Counted from the stretch's first letter, positions 11,870-23,900 are shown. The stretch is DNA of 64,000 nt from Gnetum montanum (GCA_015680685.1 MNCI01008326.1:394312-458311), one strand, 5' to 3'. The notes: generated by a model not told the origin, from the letters alone. Made by a program: numbers and translations.

Positions 11870-12350
11870 CAATTATGTACCTAATAGAGTACTCAGTTTT
11901 AATATTTTGACTTTGCCATTGGACATAGTAATGGGGACTTCGATGAGGGAATCTTCGGTGATGTTATCGACCTCTAAGTCCAAAGTTTTCGTCATTCCTT
12001 TAAAGCAATCAAGTGTCTCTTGTGTTGATGCCATAAAATTGTCATAAGCTGATGAGTCTAGATCAATGGACTCTTGGTTAATCTCTCTTTTGATGGATCC
12101 ATGTGGTCCATTGATAGATAGCATTGTAAAGAGGTTCTTGCTATCCATGTGTTTATCCCTACCAATTTAAACTGGGAGCACCGTGAGTAAGGTTTTCTTG
12201 ATGGACGAGTTGATAAATATAAATTAGCTTTGTTTACTTTATGCTCTAATGAGATTATGGAATGTAGGGGTAGTTTAATGTCATACCAAGACCGCATGGT
12301 AGTTTTAGGCCTTATTGGGCTACTAGTATTCACTTTTTCTTGGGGAACAA
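11870..12350 (-). pseudogene. Element 1 protease-RT linker, frameshifted
   Basis: Two overlapping minus-strand frames (12148-11873 and 12333-12058) look like one region with a frameshift near 12060-12150. In the frame of the second, coding can be followed up to about 12375, where a stop appears. No catalytic motif is seen. Such linkers join the protease to the RT in long Tat polyproteins. The internal insertion begins shortly beyond this point. Confidence 0.45.
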
Positions 12351-12639
12351 TAATGTTGTGAGTTTTATGGTTTTATGAATGTTTTGTTGTTTCATTTTGT
12401 GTTATTTTGATGCTCAGGCTAAATTAACTAGAGAACACAAGAATGATAAATAAAGATGGAAAAAAAATAGAATAAGCATAAAATAAGTCAGGTACGTTGG
12501 ACAGTTGGTTTAAAACAAAGGTAGAAAAAAAATAGAAGGGATTTTAAAAGGTACACGATGTGAGTTATTTTGGCAAGGGTTAGTGTATGAGATGAGAATG
12601 ACTAGAGAGTGTGGTATCTTTCCAATGTAGTGTGAACAA

Positions 12640-14050
12640 CCAAAACTAAAGGTAGCGTGAGTAATAGGGCAAGGTGTGGTAGCATGCAACAGTGCGAGGC
12701 AGATAGCATGAGTAACAACGATGAAAGGGAGAGCAGCAATGAACTAGCACAAGGGGAAGAAGCAAGCCAGTTTATTGTTCACAAAGGAGAGTGAACAACT
12801 GCTTCAACGCCTTCCCCAATGTAAAAGTTCATCATGGACAAGGACTCTGCATAGGTACATATTTTTTCCATGGTATTTGATTGTAGTGCAAGCATAGCAT
12901 GAGCCATTAGGGTTGCCATTTTTGCTATGTTTTAGAATAAATATCTTTGCTAGATTTTGGGGTTTGTATTGCAGTTTTCTCGTGTGTGTTTTGGGCGTCA
13001 GGGACATTGCTAGGGTTTTGTGTTTTGCCATTTTATTATGGTTTCCGTATGATGGCTTGAGTGTGGGCAGCGTAGCGATCGATTAGTGGTTTGAGGATCA
13101 AACCCAGGGTGCGCCTAGCGTGAGTAGACCAGAGCACACCGAGGTGTGAGCAATGAGAGCATGCCTTAGCATGAGCTGCATCGCAAGGTGTGTACGGGCC
13201 CTAGCATGTGTTGCAGGGGCATGGGTATTGTGGCCAATGCGTGTTCCTACAATCTTGTTTTTGTGTGGTGACGTGAGTAGTTCAGGGTATGAGTGTGGAT
13301 GTAGGGATTGAGGGGGCATGAGCACCCTAGGGAAAGATATTTTTTGTGCATTTTTTGGCCTGGGCATGAGTTGTAGGAACTATGATCTTTTGTGCATTTT
13401 TTTTGGCCTGGGCATGAGTTGCAGGAACTGTGATTTTTTGTGCATTTTTTGGTGTGGGTATGAGTTTCAGGAACTATGATCTTTTGTGCATTTTATTTTT
13501 GGCCTTGGCATGAGTTCCATGAACTACGAATTTTTGTGCATTTTTTGGCTTGGGCATAATTTGGAGGAACTGAGATTTTTGGCAATTTTTTGGCCTCGGT
13601 GTGAGCACCCAAGGACTAAGATTTTTTGCAATCTTTTGGCTTGGGTGTGAGCACCCAGGGAAACTATGATTTTTTTTGTGGTGTGGGTAGTGTGAGTGGC
13701 AATCCTTACTACCGTGTGAATATCTATGAGCATTACTCAGCATGTGCAAAAACCTATAAGCATTATTTAGCATGAGTAACCAAAAACCTCTTGCTTGGTA
13801 GTGTGAGTAAATGTTTTTCTTTGTAGCGTGAGTTATTATTTGGTCTGGTGTGAGATAACTCCATCCTGCAGTGTGAGTCATCCTACACATTGCAGCATGA
13901 GTGGTAACTTACCTTGGCAGCGTGAGTGATGAGCTATATGACTTAGCATGAGTTGCTTCTCCTGTAGCATTAGTAACCTTGTCACAGCGTGAGCAATTTC
14001 TTGTTGCAGCGTGAGCAGTCCTCACGTGCAGCATCAGCTGCAGAGGTTAA
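12640..14050 (+). repeat. Array of short GTGAG words (agcgtgag/agcatgag)
   Basis: The word [AG]GC[GA]TGAG and close variants recur roughly every 25-35 bases, densest at 13680-14050 (for example 13737, 13768, 13800, 13826, 13870, 13893, 13918, 13944, 13986, 14008). A second dense patch is 13108-13200. No ORF of interest overlaps. The array lies just upstream of the opposite-strand spliced gene and may be its 5' region or the remains of another LTR. Confidence 0.6.
13316..13690 (+). repeat. Tandem repeat, unit about 55-62 bp, about 6-7 copies
   Basis: Successive copies of 'tttttggcctgggcatgagt' followed by a 'gcaggaactatgatttttt' block start near 13352, 13400, 13450, 13500, 13540, 13585 and 13635. 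The last two copies are diverged, reading 'gtgagcaccca'. Copies differ by point changes and by the length of the T run. Confidence 0.8.
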
Positions 14051-14499
14051 GGAATTTTGTTTTTCGAGATAACGTGAACTTCATGATGCCTCTTACTCGA
14101 TGATTTTACTTACTGGTGTGATGTGACTCAGAGGACTAAATGACTTACATAGTTTTCATGAACGTTGTTTTTAAGTTTTAGTGTTGTCTAATGATTTTCA
14201 ATGTTCCCCAATAAGGGTTAGAGACACCAAACAAATATCAGTATTCTTGTCTCATGGGGTGATCTTATGTGTGCGTTGAATGTTATTTACTCGTTAGGTT
14301 TATTTACTTATTTGTTTATTTAGTTGATATGTTTTGTACGTTTTAAGTTACTTATTTAAGGTTCTTGCTCTGTGCAGGGGACTTAAACCTTTTTTGTTGG
14401 TTGTGGAACTCATGGGTGTGTTGTCATAGCTTGGTCCTTTGGAACTTGATGTGCCTCAGCCTAATATGGAGATTGGGTCTTAAGGATTATGGTTTCATG

Positions 14500-17400
14500 T
14501 AGGTGTTAGTGAATTTTTATCTTTTATCCTATAGGGTTTTAGCGTGGTGATTTGGTCTCATTTAAGTGAGTAGTTAGCTCATAGTGTGGTTGAAACTATA
14601 TTGTCTATCTCGTCTCATGACATATTGGCATTCATTGTTGATGCAAACGAGGGGCTATTTAAAGTTGGTGATGGTCCTACTAAAGGTCCTCGATTTTCCC
14701 ATCCTCTAACTCATGTTTGGGAGTTACCATCTTGTAGTCACTACAACAGCAATAACACCCTTTTCCTAGCTTTCCGTGTACATACCTTGTTCCAAAATCC
14801 ACTTGGAATAGTGTATAGGGTAGATAGGTAAGCTCTTTTTTATTTATCTTTATTTTTTCTGCTTTGGTGTTATGCTATTGTTTATGTTTAATTATCTTTT
14901 TCTTGGCAGGCCCCATTTTGATGAGCACGGAATGCACAGGAATGATGATGGACTTGATCTAACGTGTACAACCTTGGAGGCTTTCATGGTGGGCCCCACT
15001 CTTTGTGGTGCCGTGTTGGCTCAAACCAAGGGGGCTATTGTCCATTATCACAAGCAGTTTTCTAGGGCCTTTGAACATTGTGAGGCTCATGGGTGGCTAC
15101 ATGAGGATTGGTCTCACAATGGACCCACTTTCCCTCAAGCGGTTGATTCAATGTCAAACTTGCCTGATCCATTTGCTAATGGTAAGTAATTGTGTTCTAA
15201 GCTTTGTTGTTTTTTTTTTAATCTTTGCTACCCTAATGTTTATCATGATGTTGATCATTTTTTTAATTGTGTTTTTATAGTGGATATTGCTCCTGGTGGG
15301 GTTACCATCATGTCTGGGTGTACTGAGGGTACCCTTTTCATGAAGTACGAGGAGACAAGATTCGCAATGGTGGTTGCATAGAAAGGCGCCTCAACACATC
15401 ATCATTTGCCTTACCAATGTTGGCTTGATGGATCTGTTCAGTGCCTTGACTCCTATCGTTCCCGCAACTAAAATGGTTGCCATCATTGATTCTTTCAACA
15501 ATGATGTTACTTATTTTAGCACGTGGGTCCAGGGGATTAAGGTAGTACTCCATTTGACTGCCGAATTCTTTTCAGATCTCTTTGGGATACCGGAAGATGG
15601 TGTCAAAGTGATAGTGGACAAAGCAAATAGGGAAGGCCACATGATTAAGGACCTTGAGGAATGGCTAGGTGTGCCACAAGGTTTCAAGGAGTTCCCTATG
15701 CAAGTGGACACTAAAGTGACATAGGTGAATTTGTTATACCCATTGTTTAGAGCACATGTATTTTCCAAGTCTCTTTCGCAAGTGAGAACTCTTGGGGTGG
15801 AGCCTACACGTATCATGCACTTAATCCTAGAGATTGGTATGCACTATAACTGGGCACAATTTATGGTTTTGGATTTTCGTGGGAAGATCATAAGATTACG
15901 CTCTAACGTGAATGTGCAGTCCCACTTTACTTTTGCATTTTTCGCGAGTTATCTCTGTAGGTTTGCCAAGTTCTTAGTGGTCTATGGAGATAACCGTTAT
16001 GTGTTAAGGGATCACTCATAGTTGTGTTGCCCCTAGATCCATCATTTATTTGACACCACTAGATCCCAAGATCTGCCCAAAGGCATCGACAAATTAGTCT
16101 CCGTTACGATAGGAGGTGCAGCCAGTTCTTCCCACCACTCACATGATAGCTTGGGGTTGGAACCACCCATACTACACACAGCTATTAGGAGAGATGAACG
16201 CTTGATCCAGGAGAGCATCGGGAAAGCCAAGGCAAAGGTGAAAATAGCTAAGCATTCAAGAGCACCTATTATAGAAGCGAGACCCCCAAGGACGAAGAAG
16301 ATTCAAATCATTTTACCAGAAGTAGGTAAAAATTCTTTTGTTTTAAGTTTTTTTTCTGAGATTTTTGAATTTATTTTCTTACTTAAATATGCCTATATAT
16401 TATGTCATGCTAACTTTAAATTTGTTGGTGTTAACAGAGTGTACCCATGAGAGGGAAAGGAAAGAATTAGCTCTGATGGGTGAACCTGAAATGGTTATCA
16501 TTGGGTGTGACGAAGGCGAGGAAACCAGAAAAGAAGCAGTTGAGACTATTCCCCTTTTACAGGAAGAGGGTGGAATGGACTCCATGGAAGTGATGCTTGC
16601 TAAGGCTTTAGATGCCCTTAAACATTCGAGCGAAGGGAAAGTTGTCTTTGATGGTTTCTTTGAGGGGTCTCTGCACCTTGGTGATCCACCTAAGCTGACC
16701 AGTAAGGGGCCTCTTAGTAAGTCTTGTTAGCTTGACTCGCATTCCATACTTCTTATATTTGTATATCATTTTGCTTATCATGGCTCTTCTTAACATCAGA
16801 CATGGATGCCAAAGGGCCTAAAGCATATGTATCTCAGGTGGATGGGTCGAAGTCAGAGGCCCCGATTGAGATGCCTTCTCGTGTAGATTCAACATTTGCT
16901 GATCCATTGAGGCCATGGCATGAGATGCCCAATAAGGTGAACTTTGTTACTAGCATTTTCAATGATGTTATTGCTTGTCTGCAACAGGCTCACCCTGAAT
17001 TAGGTGTGTACCTTACACTAAGCACTTGGGTTCATTGTATTTATGCATCTGTGGGGTTTTCTTGTTGGCTCATATATGTAATGCTTGTGCTTATAGGTGT
17101 AAAGCTTCAATGGAGCCCTTTTAAGGCTACCCATATTGATGGTCTTTCAGAATTACCCAAAGATGTTGAGCAAATTCCAAGAAGTATTTATGATGCAGTT
17201 TCGGGTTGTGTTATTCCAAATGCCAAGTCTCTCTGGACTTGTAGGCACTCGATTGAATACTTATGGCTCAAAATTCAATCATTGAAAGGAAATTTGGCAA
17301 AAGTAATAGAGGAAAGGGATGACTTGCAAACCTGTTATGATTTCACCTCTGCTAGATTGGCTGGTGATAGTACTTGGCGGACCTCCGAAATCACCTATGC

Positions 17401-18093
17401 ATGTTATTGGGCAGGCTTGAATAGCAAAGTGCAAGAAATTTGGGATTTGGCCGAATAACAAGCCCAAATGGATTTTTTGAATAGGAAGTGCCACGACTAG
17501 AAGTCCTTTGCATCCAAGGTATGTAAATGGGGCCAGGATCAGAAAGATCACAAGCACCAATATAAAAAGTGGTTAAAGGAGGAATCGGTTGAACATCACC
17601 GGTTGGAGATGTTCGCGGAAGGGTTAGGCTTGTGCTCTTCCTATGAGAAGTTTGTTGAGTGTACAGAGATGGAAGGCTCTCCTGGGAGGTCCATTACCAG
17701 TTCCTCTGGTGAAGCTTCGACAAGCATGTTTTCTCTTGAGCATCCTTCCTGGTCTTCAGTGGACAAGGGCAAAATCTTGGCCAACATTGACCTCAGACTT
17801 AGGAGAGATTGGGCATGTGTGCCCAAAGAAGAGATTTTACGATGCCTGAAAGCTATTCTCAAGCCTTCCCTAGCCGTGAGTGTTTTAGTCTGATATCATT
17901 TTATTACCTTTAGTCATTGCCGTTTTCCTTAGTTTTTTTTTCTTTTACTCTGTTTATGTGTGCTTACTTATTTTATTGTTTTGTTTTATTTTTGTGATAG
18001 GGATGTGGTGATGATGAGGCTAGCCCCAGTGGGATGGGAGCTGATGACATAGAGGACTTTGGGGACCAGCCCCCTCCTAATGCTAGTACCTGA
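14500..18093 (+). pseudogene. Seven-exon spliced gene relic, antisense inside element 1, plant transposon-associated type
   Basis: Six introns with GT-AG borders keep the reading frame. Exons are: up to 14827, 14910-15181, 15281-16325, 16438-16716, 16800-17003, 17097-17875 and 18001-18093 (TGA). Introns are T-rich and 80-126 bp long. The central exon has TWVQGIKVV-type and NWAQFMVLDFRGKI-type blocks. These match, by eye, the third-ORF proteins of elements 2 and 3 and, from memory, the plant transposon-associated domain found in many plant repeats. A helical stretch (WLKIQSLKGNLAKVIEERDD) follows in exon 6, then an acidic, Pro-rich end. It is broken by a frameshift near 15374-15381 and stops at 15722, 16019, 16034, 17456 and 17500. 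The true start is unclear because a TAG lies just before 14586. It runs opposite to the host element. It could be a nested transposon gene, a captured host gene or an antisense accessory ORF. Confidence 0.7.
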
Positions 18094-18374
18094 TCTGGCT
18101 TGTTAGTCTTGTCATTTTGTTTTTAATTTTTGGATTGTTGTTTTGTCTTTGGAATGTGTGAAGATAGATGTAACATGATCATGGTGTAATATGTTATAAC
18201 TTCGTATTGCATAAATGTTGTTTCCTTTCTTTGTTTTTTTACTTTATTCATGAACACAAGTGTAAACTACAACCATGTTTGGTAAAATAAAATAAATGAA
18301 AATTGTAGCTTGCAAAATGTCAGCGATGATGATGTAGTGAAGTTTCGCTGAATTGACAATGTACTATGTTCTAG

Positions 18375-18560
18375 TTTAAGGCCATTTTGGACCATGGGTA
18401 TCAGTTTAGAGTTGTGGTGGACTATCGCGTTTTTGTTAAAGTAGTGAAGGAGACTGTAGCTATTTCAATGGATTTAGAAGAACCAATCATTTTTAACCAT
18501 GGCTAGTTTAACATCATTGCAAACGTGTGGTAGTTTAACGTCATTCCAAAAATTTTGTAG
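18375..18560. repeat. Second patch of 'tagtttaacgtcatt' repeats
   Basis: Four or five copies of the AGTTTA-GTCAT core with GGAC tails match those at 8320-8650. They lie between the spliced relic and the protease region. In the minus-strand polyprotein frame they would encode a degenerate M-x-L-N-type repeat. Confidence 0.5.
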
Positions 18561-18599
18561 TTTTAATAGTTGAGTAGCTTCTTTAATTTTTGAAGCTTG

Positions 18600-19520
18600 A
18601 CATGGTGTGTTGGGCATGTCGGTGTAATCGTATATTCAGCATCTCCTTCGCTAATTATGTTAAATGGTAATTTTGACCATGAGACGTTTGGGGGAATGAC
18701 CCCTATGTCAGCATGTTCTAATGTTTCCATATCTTCTGGGGGATCACAGTTTGGAGGTTGGTTATCCCTTTGGGTTTTATCTAGCTTATTTTCTTGTCTA
18801 GGCTCATTGGTGGTGTCATCTTATTTAAACTTAGGGGTAGTGTCATCATGTTTAGATTCATCGAATTCAACCTCTAAGCCTTGGTTTGTGCCTACATGTG
18901 AAGAGATGTTGGATGTAGCCGCGTCACCTTCGTAAGGTAAGTGAATCTCTTGATGGATGGGTGAGGATACCACTTTTAATTAGGCTAACCAAGGTCTTCA
19001 CAAAATCAAGTTAAATCTTGGCATCTCATCTATGACTACAAACTCAGCTGACGTGGGGAACTAGTCCTGTGCTATGAAGTCCAAAGTGAGTGTTCCTTTT
19101 ACTATGAAACATGATCCGCTGAATGATTTTAAGAATGTCGTGGATGTTGGTTTTATCCACTCTGTGAGCCCTAATTGTTCAATGATGGGGAATGGTACCA
19201 CATCTGTGGTTTCCCTATAATCAACATGCACCCTATGTATTTTAAACTAGTTGACTTGTATGGTTATGAACATAGGTGCAATGGTGACATCTCCTATTTT
19301 TTTATCCTTTTTAATGTTATCTACATGGAATTCTAGTGATGTGAACTTAGATCTTTTATGTGGGAACATTACTGCATGGATGGATGGTTCAGTTGCAGGT
19401 AAGTCTTCACTGACAAGGATCGATGTTAACATATGCACTAGAGCTTCACTTTGTACTTGAGAACTCATCATCAGGTCATACAGGCTTAGCAAAGTGTTCT
19501 TTTCTTTGAGGGCCTATGTA
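18600..19520 (-). pseudogene. Element 1 protease region
   Basis: The minus-strand frame 19492-19247 (VDNIKKDKKIGDVTIAPMFI) leads, after a stop, into VHVDYRETTDVVPFPIIEQL and IKPTSTTFLKSFSG. These match the retropepsin region of long plant gypsy polyproteins. The catalytic D-T/S/N-G triplet is not kept: the position reads D-Y-R. The frame then runs to LPYEGDAATSNI and fades by about 18600. Its role would have been to cut the polyprotein. Assignment rests on the flanking sequence pattern, not on an intact active site. Confidence 0.6.
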
Positions 19521-19522
19521 AC

Positions 19523-20404
19523 CTAGGTTAGGGCTCTAGCCAAGTCTTTACTATTTGGTATGTTCTTCTTGGTTGAGACTTGGTCCATTGGACCCAACAG
19601 TTGTATTTCTCGAGGGAGGGTTGTTGCGTGATCAAATCTAACCGTTGTGTTTGGCTCGTCTCGGATTTCTAATTTTTCAGCTTGGGTACTTGTGCCTGGC
19701 TTGTCAGCTTTCAGAGCCATTGGTACAACATTTAATGGAGTTGGTTTTGGGGGCCCCAACTCATGACCTTGATGTTCTCTTTCAAAATGTTCCCTGGTCA
19801 ACCTGTCTGGGACGCATTCTCGCGAAGGGTGCGGGGGAATCATCAGGGTTTGAATGTCTCGTCACTTCGGGAACCGAATGACAAATGGAATAGGGTGGGT
19901 TTGTGATGGAACTATTGGTGGTTGAGCATCAGGGTGTTTAGACACTTGGATTACAAAAGGAGTGGGATAGATTTGTGATTGAACTATTAGAGTTTGAACA
20001 TCAGGTTGTTTAGGCACCCTTAGGGAAAATTTAGTTGGTTCGGTTTGGGGTTGTACATTAGTGGTTGCGATAGCAGGTGGTACCCGGATCACAAAGGGAG
20101 CAAGTTTGGTTTGTGGGGGTATGTCTATGGTTGCCCCATCAGGTGGTACCTAGCTAATGAATGGTTTTTGAGGTGTGGAGGGTGTATGTGTTGGAAACGA
20201 GGGTTGGGGAGATGGTGTTGACGCTGTAGGAACACGAATCACAAAGGGTTTCCTAGGTATTTCCAATGCGTTGTTGACATGTATTGTGTTAATCACATAA
20301 GGAGCCTCCTTAGTGTTAAGGAGATCCTTATATACACCCATAGATTGATTTTGCAATTTTACAGGGTTAACTTCATCGAAGGTTATTTCACCCCTATCAA
20401 TCAT
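19523..20404 (-). pseudogene. Element 1 gag-protease linker with FVI[RQ]VP repeats
   Basis: A proline-rich stretch repeats a block built on PFVIRVP or PFVIQVS followed by KHPDAQPPIVPSQ-like text (frames 20404-20150, 20092-19862 and 19843-19523). FVIRVP-type motifs are common in the linker of long plant gypsy gag-pro polyproteins. Four to five copies can be counted with several stops. No enzymatic role is expected. Confidence 0.6.
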
Positions 20405-20407
20405 ACA

Positions 20408-22590
20408 TTATATGTCTTGTTTCAAGGTGAAATAGTAATCACTTCTGTGGCCATTTCTTTGATGGTATTCATAAAATCTGTCTAGCCTAAAACCTCTGGG
20501 CACTGGAGGTTCATTCACTATTTCCAAACTTGGGTTTTTTACCAATTCATAGTATCGGTCATGTCTTTGGGCTGCCACGAGAGACAGCTGCTTATGTTTG
20601 ATGGCCCCAGCCTTTAAAAGTTGATCTAGTAGTTGCGAAGGCTTCATAGGCAATGGTGTATATTGAGTAGGTTCTTTTCTCTCAAATGTGTTGGCATGAC
20701 TTGTATTAGCAGTTTGCGTGAAGGATAGTTCAGGTGTGGATGCAGGAGTACTTCTCTCATAGTTAATGTGAATGGTAGGTTGTTTTCCTTTTTGTCCTGC
20801 ATTTTTGGGTTGAGTTTCCTCCACTACTGTTGCCACTGTTGCTTTAGCCTTTTCTTTGTCTTTCTTTGTGTGTTGATTTTTAAAGGCTGAATAAGCAGGG
20901 TCATGAATATTTTGGGCTACCTCGCCTATGTTCTTTATCTGTACAAAAGCTTGACTCAAGGTGCAAGCATTTAGATAGTAGAGCCTTGACTTAATGAAGC
21001 CATTCATAGCTCCTTTAAGAATCGTGAGCACGTATGTTTTTGGGATTGGCTCGTGAAGTTCATTAAGTGCAACACTCTATCTCTGAATGAACTTTTGCAC
21101 TGGTTCTAGTGGTGCTTGCTTCACCTGGATCAAACTGTCTAAGGTTGCTTCAGGCTTTAGGTTGCATTTAAACCTGGTAACAAACTGGTGTAACAAATCC
21201 TCCAAAGAGGATATAGAGTTATGGGGTAAGGCTTTGTACCAGTCTAGGGCTCTTCTAGTTAACAACATAGAAAACATGCGTAGGATTGCGTGGGGCCAAG
21301 CTTGAAGCAATAGACATTCTAATCTGAATGTTACTAAGTGGGCGTTGGGGTCTCCTTCCCAATTATATTTTGTCAATTGAGGCAATGAAACTCCCTTAGG
21401 TAAAGTTAAAGGTGGCACTGATGAAATGATCAGATCATCTTGGTAGAAGTCCAATACCTTAAGCTCCTCATTGTTAACGTTTTTGAGGTGCTTTACCTCA
21501 TCAATGAGCTCTTGCATCATATTTTTGGCTTTGGCCCATTCTTGGGCACTCGGTGGAGCAGTAGGTTGGTTAGTTTGAGTGCTATACAAGTTAGACTACT
21601 CTACAATTGGTAGGAATGATGATTGTTGAGTTGTTGATGGTTTTACTTGAGTGACATTCATGGATGGAATTGTGGTATGTGGTATGTTGTAATGAGTTGG
21701 TTGATGTTGTTGCATACCAGACATGGTCCATTTTCTAGTTACGAATTGTGAGGGAAAGCCCTGAACCTATTGAGTTGAAGTGGTGAAGGGTGTTCCTTGG
21801 ATTTGCACTCATAGTATATAGTGAGTAGATGTGGTAGCGGGTATCATAGATGGCATCCAAATTACTTAGGGTGGGAAGATCGCTCATGTGTTATTTTGAG
21901 AGGGAAGTTATTGTGGTTGTATTTGTAGGAGAGGAGATAACATGGTGACTAGGGGAATAACGAAGATGGGTGCGTTGAATTGAGCATTGGTTATGGGGAG
22001 AGTGGGAGTGAGAGTGGATGCTTCCTATTGAGATACATGTGCTTGAATGCTTTTAAATGCATGAAGGGACATGGTCTCTCCTGTGAAAGGGTGAAATAAC
22101 AGGTTCGCGTAAGTATGTGAACTAAGAGTATGGTACGAATCCCCATGTTCGGATTGAGCCACGAAATTATCTTCCTCATCTCCATTTTGAGGCTCTATGA
22201 TGGGTTGGTGTGAGGTTTGGTTCCTCGCCATGAGGAGTTGGGATAGGAGTTCATGGTAGAATTCAGTAAGGGGAATGACATCGTAAGCAGTGGGAGTGAA
22301 GTCATGACCTCCTTTGTGAATTAGCTCATAGTGTCATTTTGCTTCTAGTTCAGTTTGGTCAATGGCCAGGATAGCCTGGATTTTAACACAAATAAAGTTA
22401 TATTGTTCGGGCATTAGGATGGTGAACGCTGGATCTCTACCTTGCAGTCTCAGTAACCGACGAGGTGGCCCATGAGGGTTCATCTCACCAAGGACAACGA
22501 TGGACTCAGCGGTAGTGAAGGGACCTGAGATTGTGGTACCGAAGTCGGAGACGAGCATGGTGGTGGTGTTGGTGTGTGTGGAGTCCATTG
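20408..22590 (-). pseudogene. Element 1 gag
   Basis: This is the capsid/nucleocapsid protein that packages the element RNA. The likely ATG is at 22590 (MDSTHTNTTT). Open pieces are 22590-22334, 22231-22025, 21589-21077 and 21031-20408, separated by stops. The capsid core is recognisable at 21400-21080 (LTKYNWEGDPNAHLVTFRLE, ALDWYKALP, QFVTRFKCN). The nucleocapsid zinc knuckle near 20440-20480 reads FYEYHQRNGHRSDYYFTLK, in which both expected cysteines appear as aromatic residues (a single G-to-A change each), so zinc binding is lost. The region 22024-21590 is low in motifs and full of stops. Confidence 0.8.
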
Positions 22591-22600
22591 CCAAAGTCAA

Positions 22601-23256
22601 GTGATGCAGTGCAGGAGCAAGAATGCAGCGTAAGAGAGGGAAAATACATGTTAAGTGTCAATAGCGTGTGAAATATACAACATATGGCAAGAAACTATGA
22701 GCATCGTAAAGAAGAATAGACAACGTATGAAATGATATGAGCAGCGTATGAAATATGCAGCATTTCAACGTGTATCCTAAACAGGGTAGAGCCTATCCAC
22801 CCTAAACTGATGCAACATGTAACTCTGAAAAAGGAAAATAGTGTGTGAACACTGAAGTAAAGCGTGTTTCTTGGAAACTGAAATGCAAAAATGCGAGTGA
22901 GTTTAAAATGTAGCGTCTGACCTATGGGGCAGCATGTGGACGCTGAGTGCAGTATCTGGGAGGGAAAACCAAGTTGTTGGATGCTATCAACGACATCTGA
23001 GAAGGGAGAAGATGATGAGAGATGCTGTGAACAATGTCTGAACCTAGAATGGAGTGCAGGATGTTGGGGGCAGTGTCAGGGTTTTGATAACAAAGTGTAG
23101 GACGTTGTGGTTTAATCAACAACGTGTTTGGAAAGTCAGAAACAACGTCTGGGACTAAGAGGGTAGGGTTTAATGGATGCTGGGAACAGCATAGCATGGG
23201 AATGTTGGAAACAAGGGAGCATGTTGACTCTGGATCTGTGATGCTGAGAAGTGGAT
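22601..23256 (-). other. Element 1 untranslated leader, rich in agcgt words
   Basis: This is the stretch between primer site and gag start. No frame is supported. It is full of variants of 'gcagcgtatgaaat' and 'caacgtctgggac', recalling the words in the U3 repeats and in the 12.6-14.0 kb array of the same element. Confidence 0.6.
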
Positions 23257-23288
23257 GTAAATTGGCCCTCCTTCTAGTGCCAATTTAC
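23257..23288. repeat. Perfect 10-bp inverted repeat around the element 1 primer site
   Basis: GTAAATTGGC at 23257-23266 and GCCAATTTAC at 23279-23288 are exact reverse complements with a 12-base loop. The hairpin touches the inner border of the right LTR and contains the primer-binding site. Confidence 0.85.
23264..23282 (-). other. Candidate primer-binding site of element 1
   Basis: The minus strand reads TGGCACTAGAAGGAGGGCC six bases inside the right LTR. It starts with TGG, as required to pair with a tRNA ending in CCA. I could not assign the tRNA. Confidence 0.6.
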
Positions 23289-23900
23289 TGTACTATCCAA
23301 AATCATCGATGCAAGACTGGAATGAAACAGATGCTGAGAGATCTACAGAAGAAATTGTAAGACCCCACCTTCGCACAAGGGTAAGCTAAAAATAAGTGAA
23401 GGTAGAGTGCCTTGAATGGTCTGCATGTAGGTCAAACAAGGACTTCCCCTAACGTAGGGTATTGTGATGCGCTAGGTTATACGTAAACGGATGCAAACGA
23501 ATGCGTAAATGAATGCACGAAATGTGAGATGAAAATAGAACATAAACAGAGATAACGGAAATTGTAATGAATGTAAATGGCATAAATAGAGAATAATGGA
23601 TGGCAAAATTACAACTATATGTATTGATGAATGATTGCAAAAATGAGGTGCACCGGTCAGAACGCAGTTGCCAATTGATCGCAAGGCGGTCATTTAGCCC
23701 CGATGTGAAGGGTGTAGAATCACTGGGATACTGTAAGTTTATGGTTGCAGGTGTGTAGCATGACCAAAATCGCCCCAAACACCCAGCATGACTAAGTCTA
23801 GATAATGCCCAATCATGCCAGATAATGATGATTCGATTCACCAACTCTCTATATCTTGATGTCCCAAAATTTTCAACCTTTCTTAAGTGGAAAAACAAGG

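Noticed and set aside
13316-13690. CRISPR-like array
   Set aside because: Units are contiguous and diverged, without constant-length unique spacers. This is a plant nuclear tandem repeat.
12350-18330. Pack-type DNA transposon carrying the spliced gene
   Set aside because: I looked for terminal inverted repeats and a matching target duplication near 12340-12450 and 18200-18370 and found none by eye. It is left open as a possibility, not annotated.
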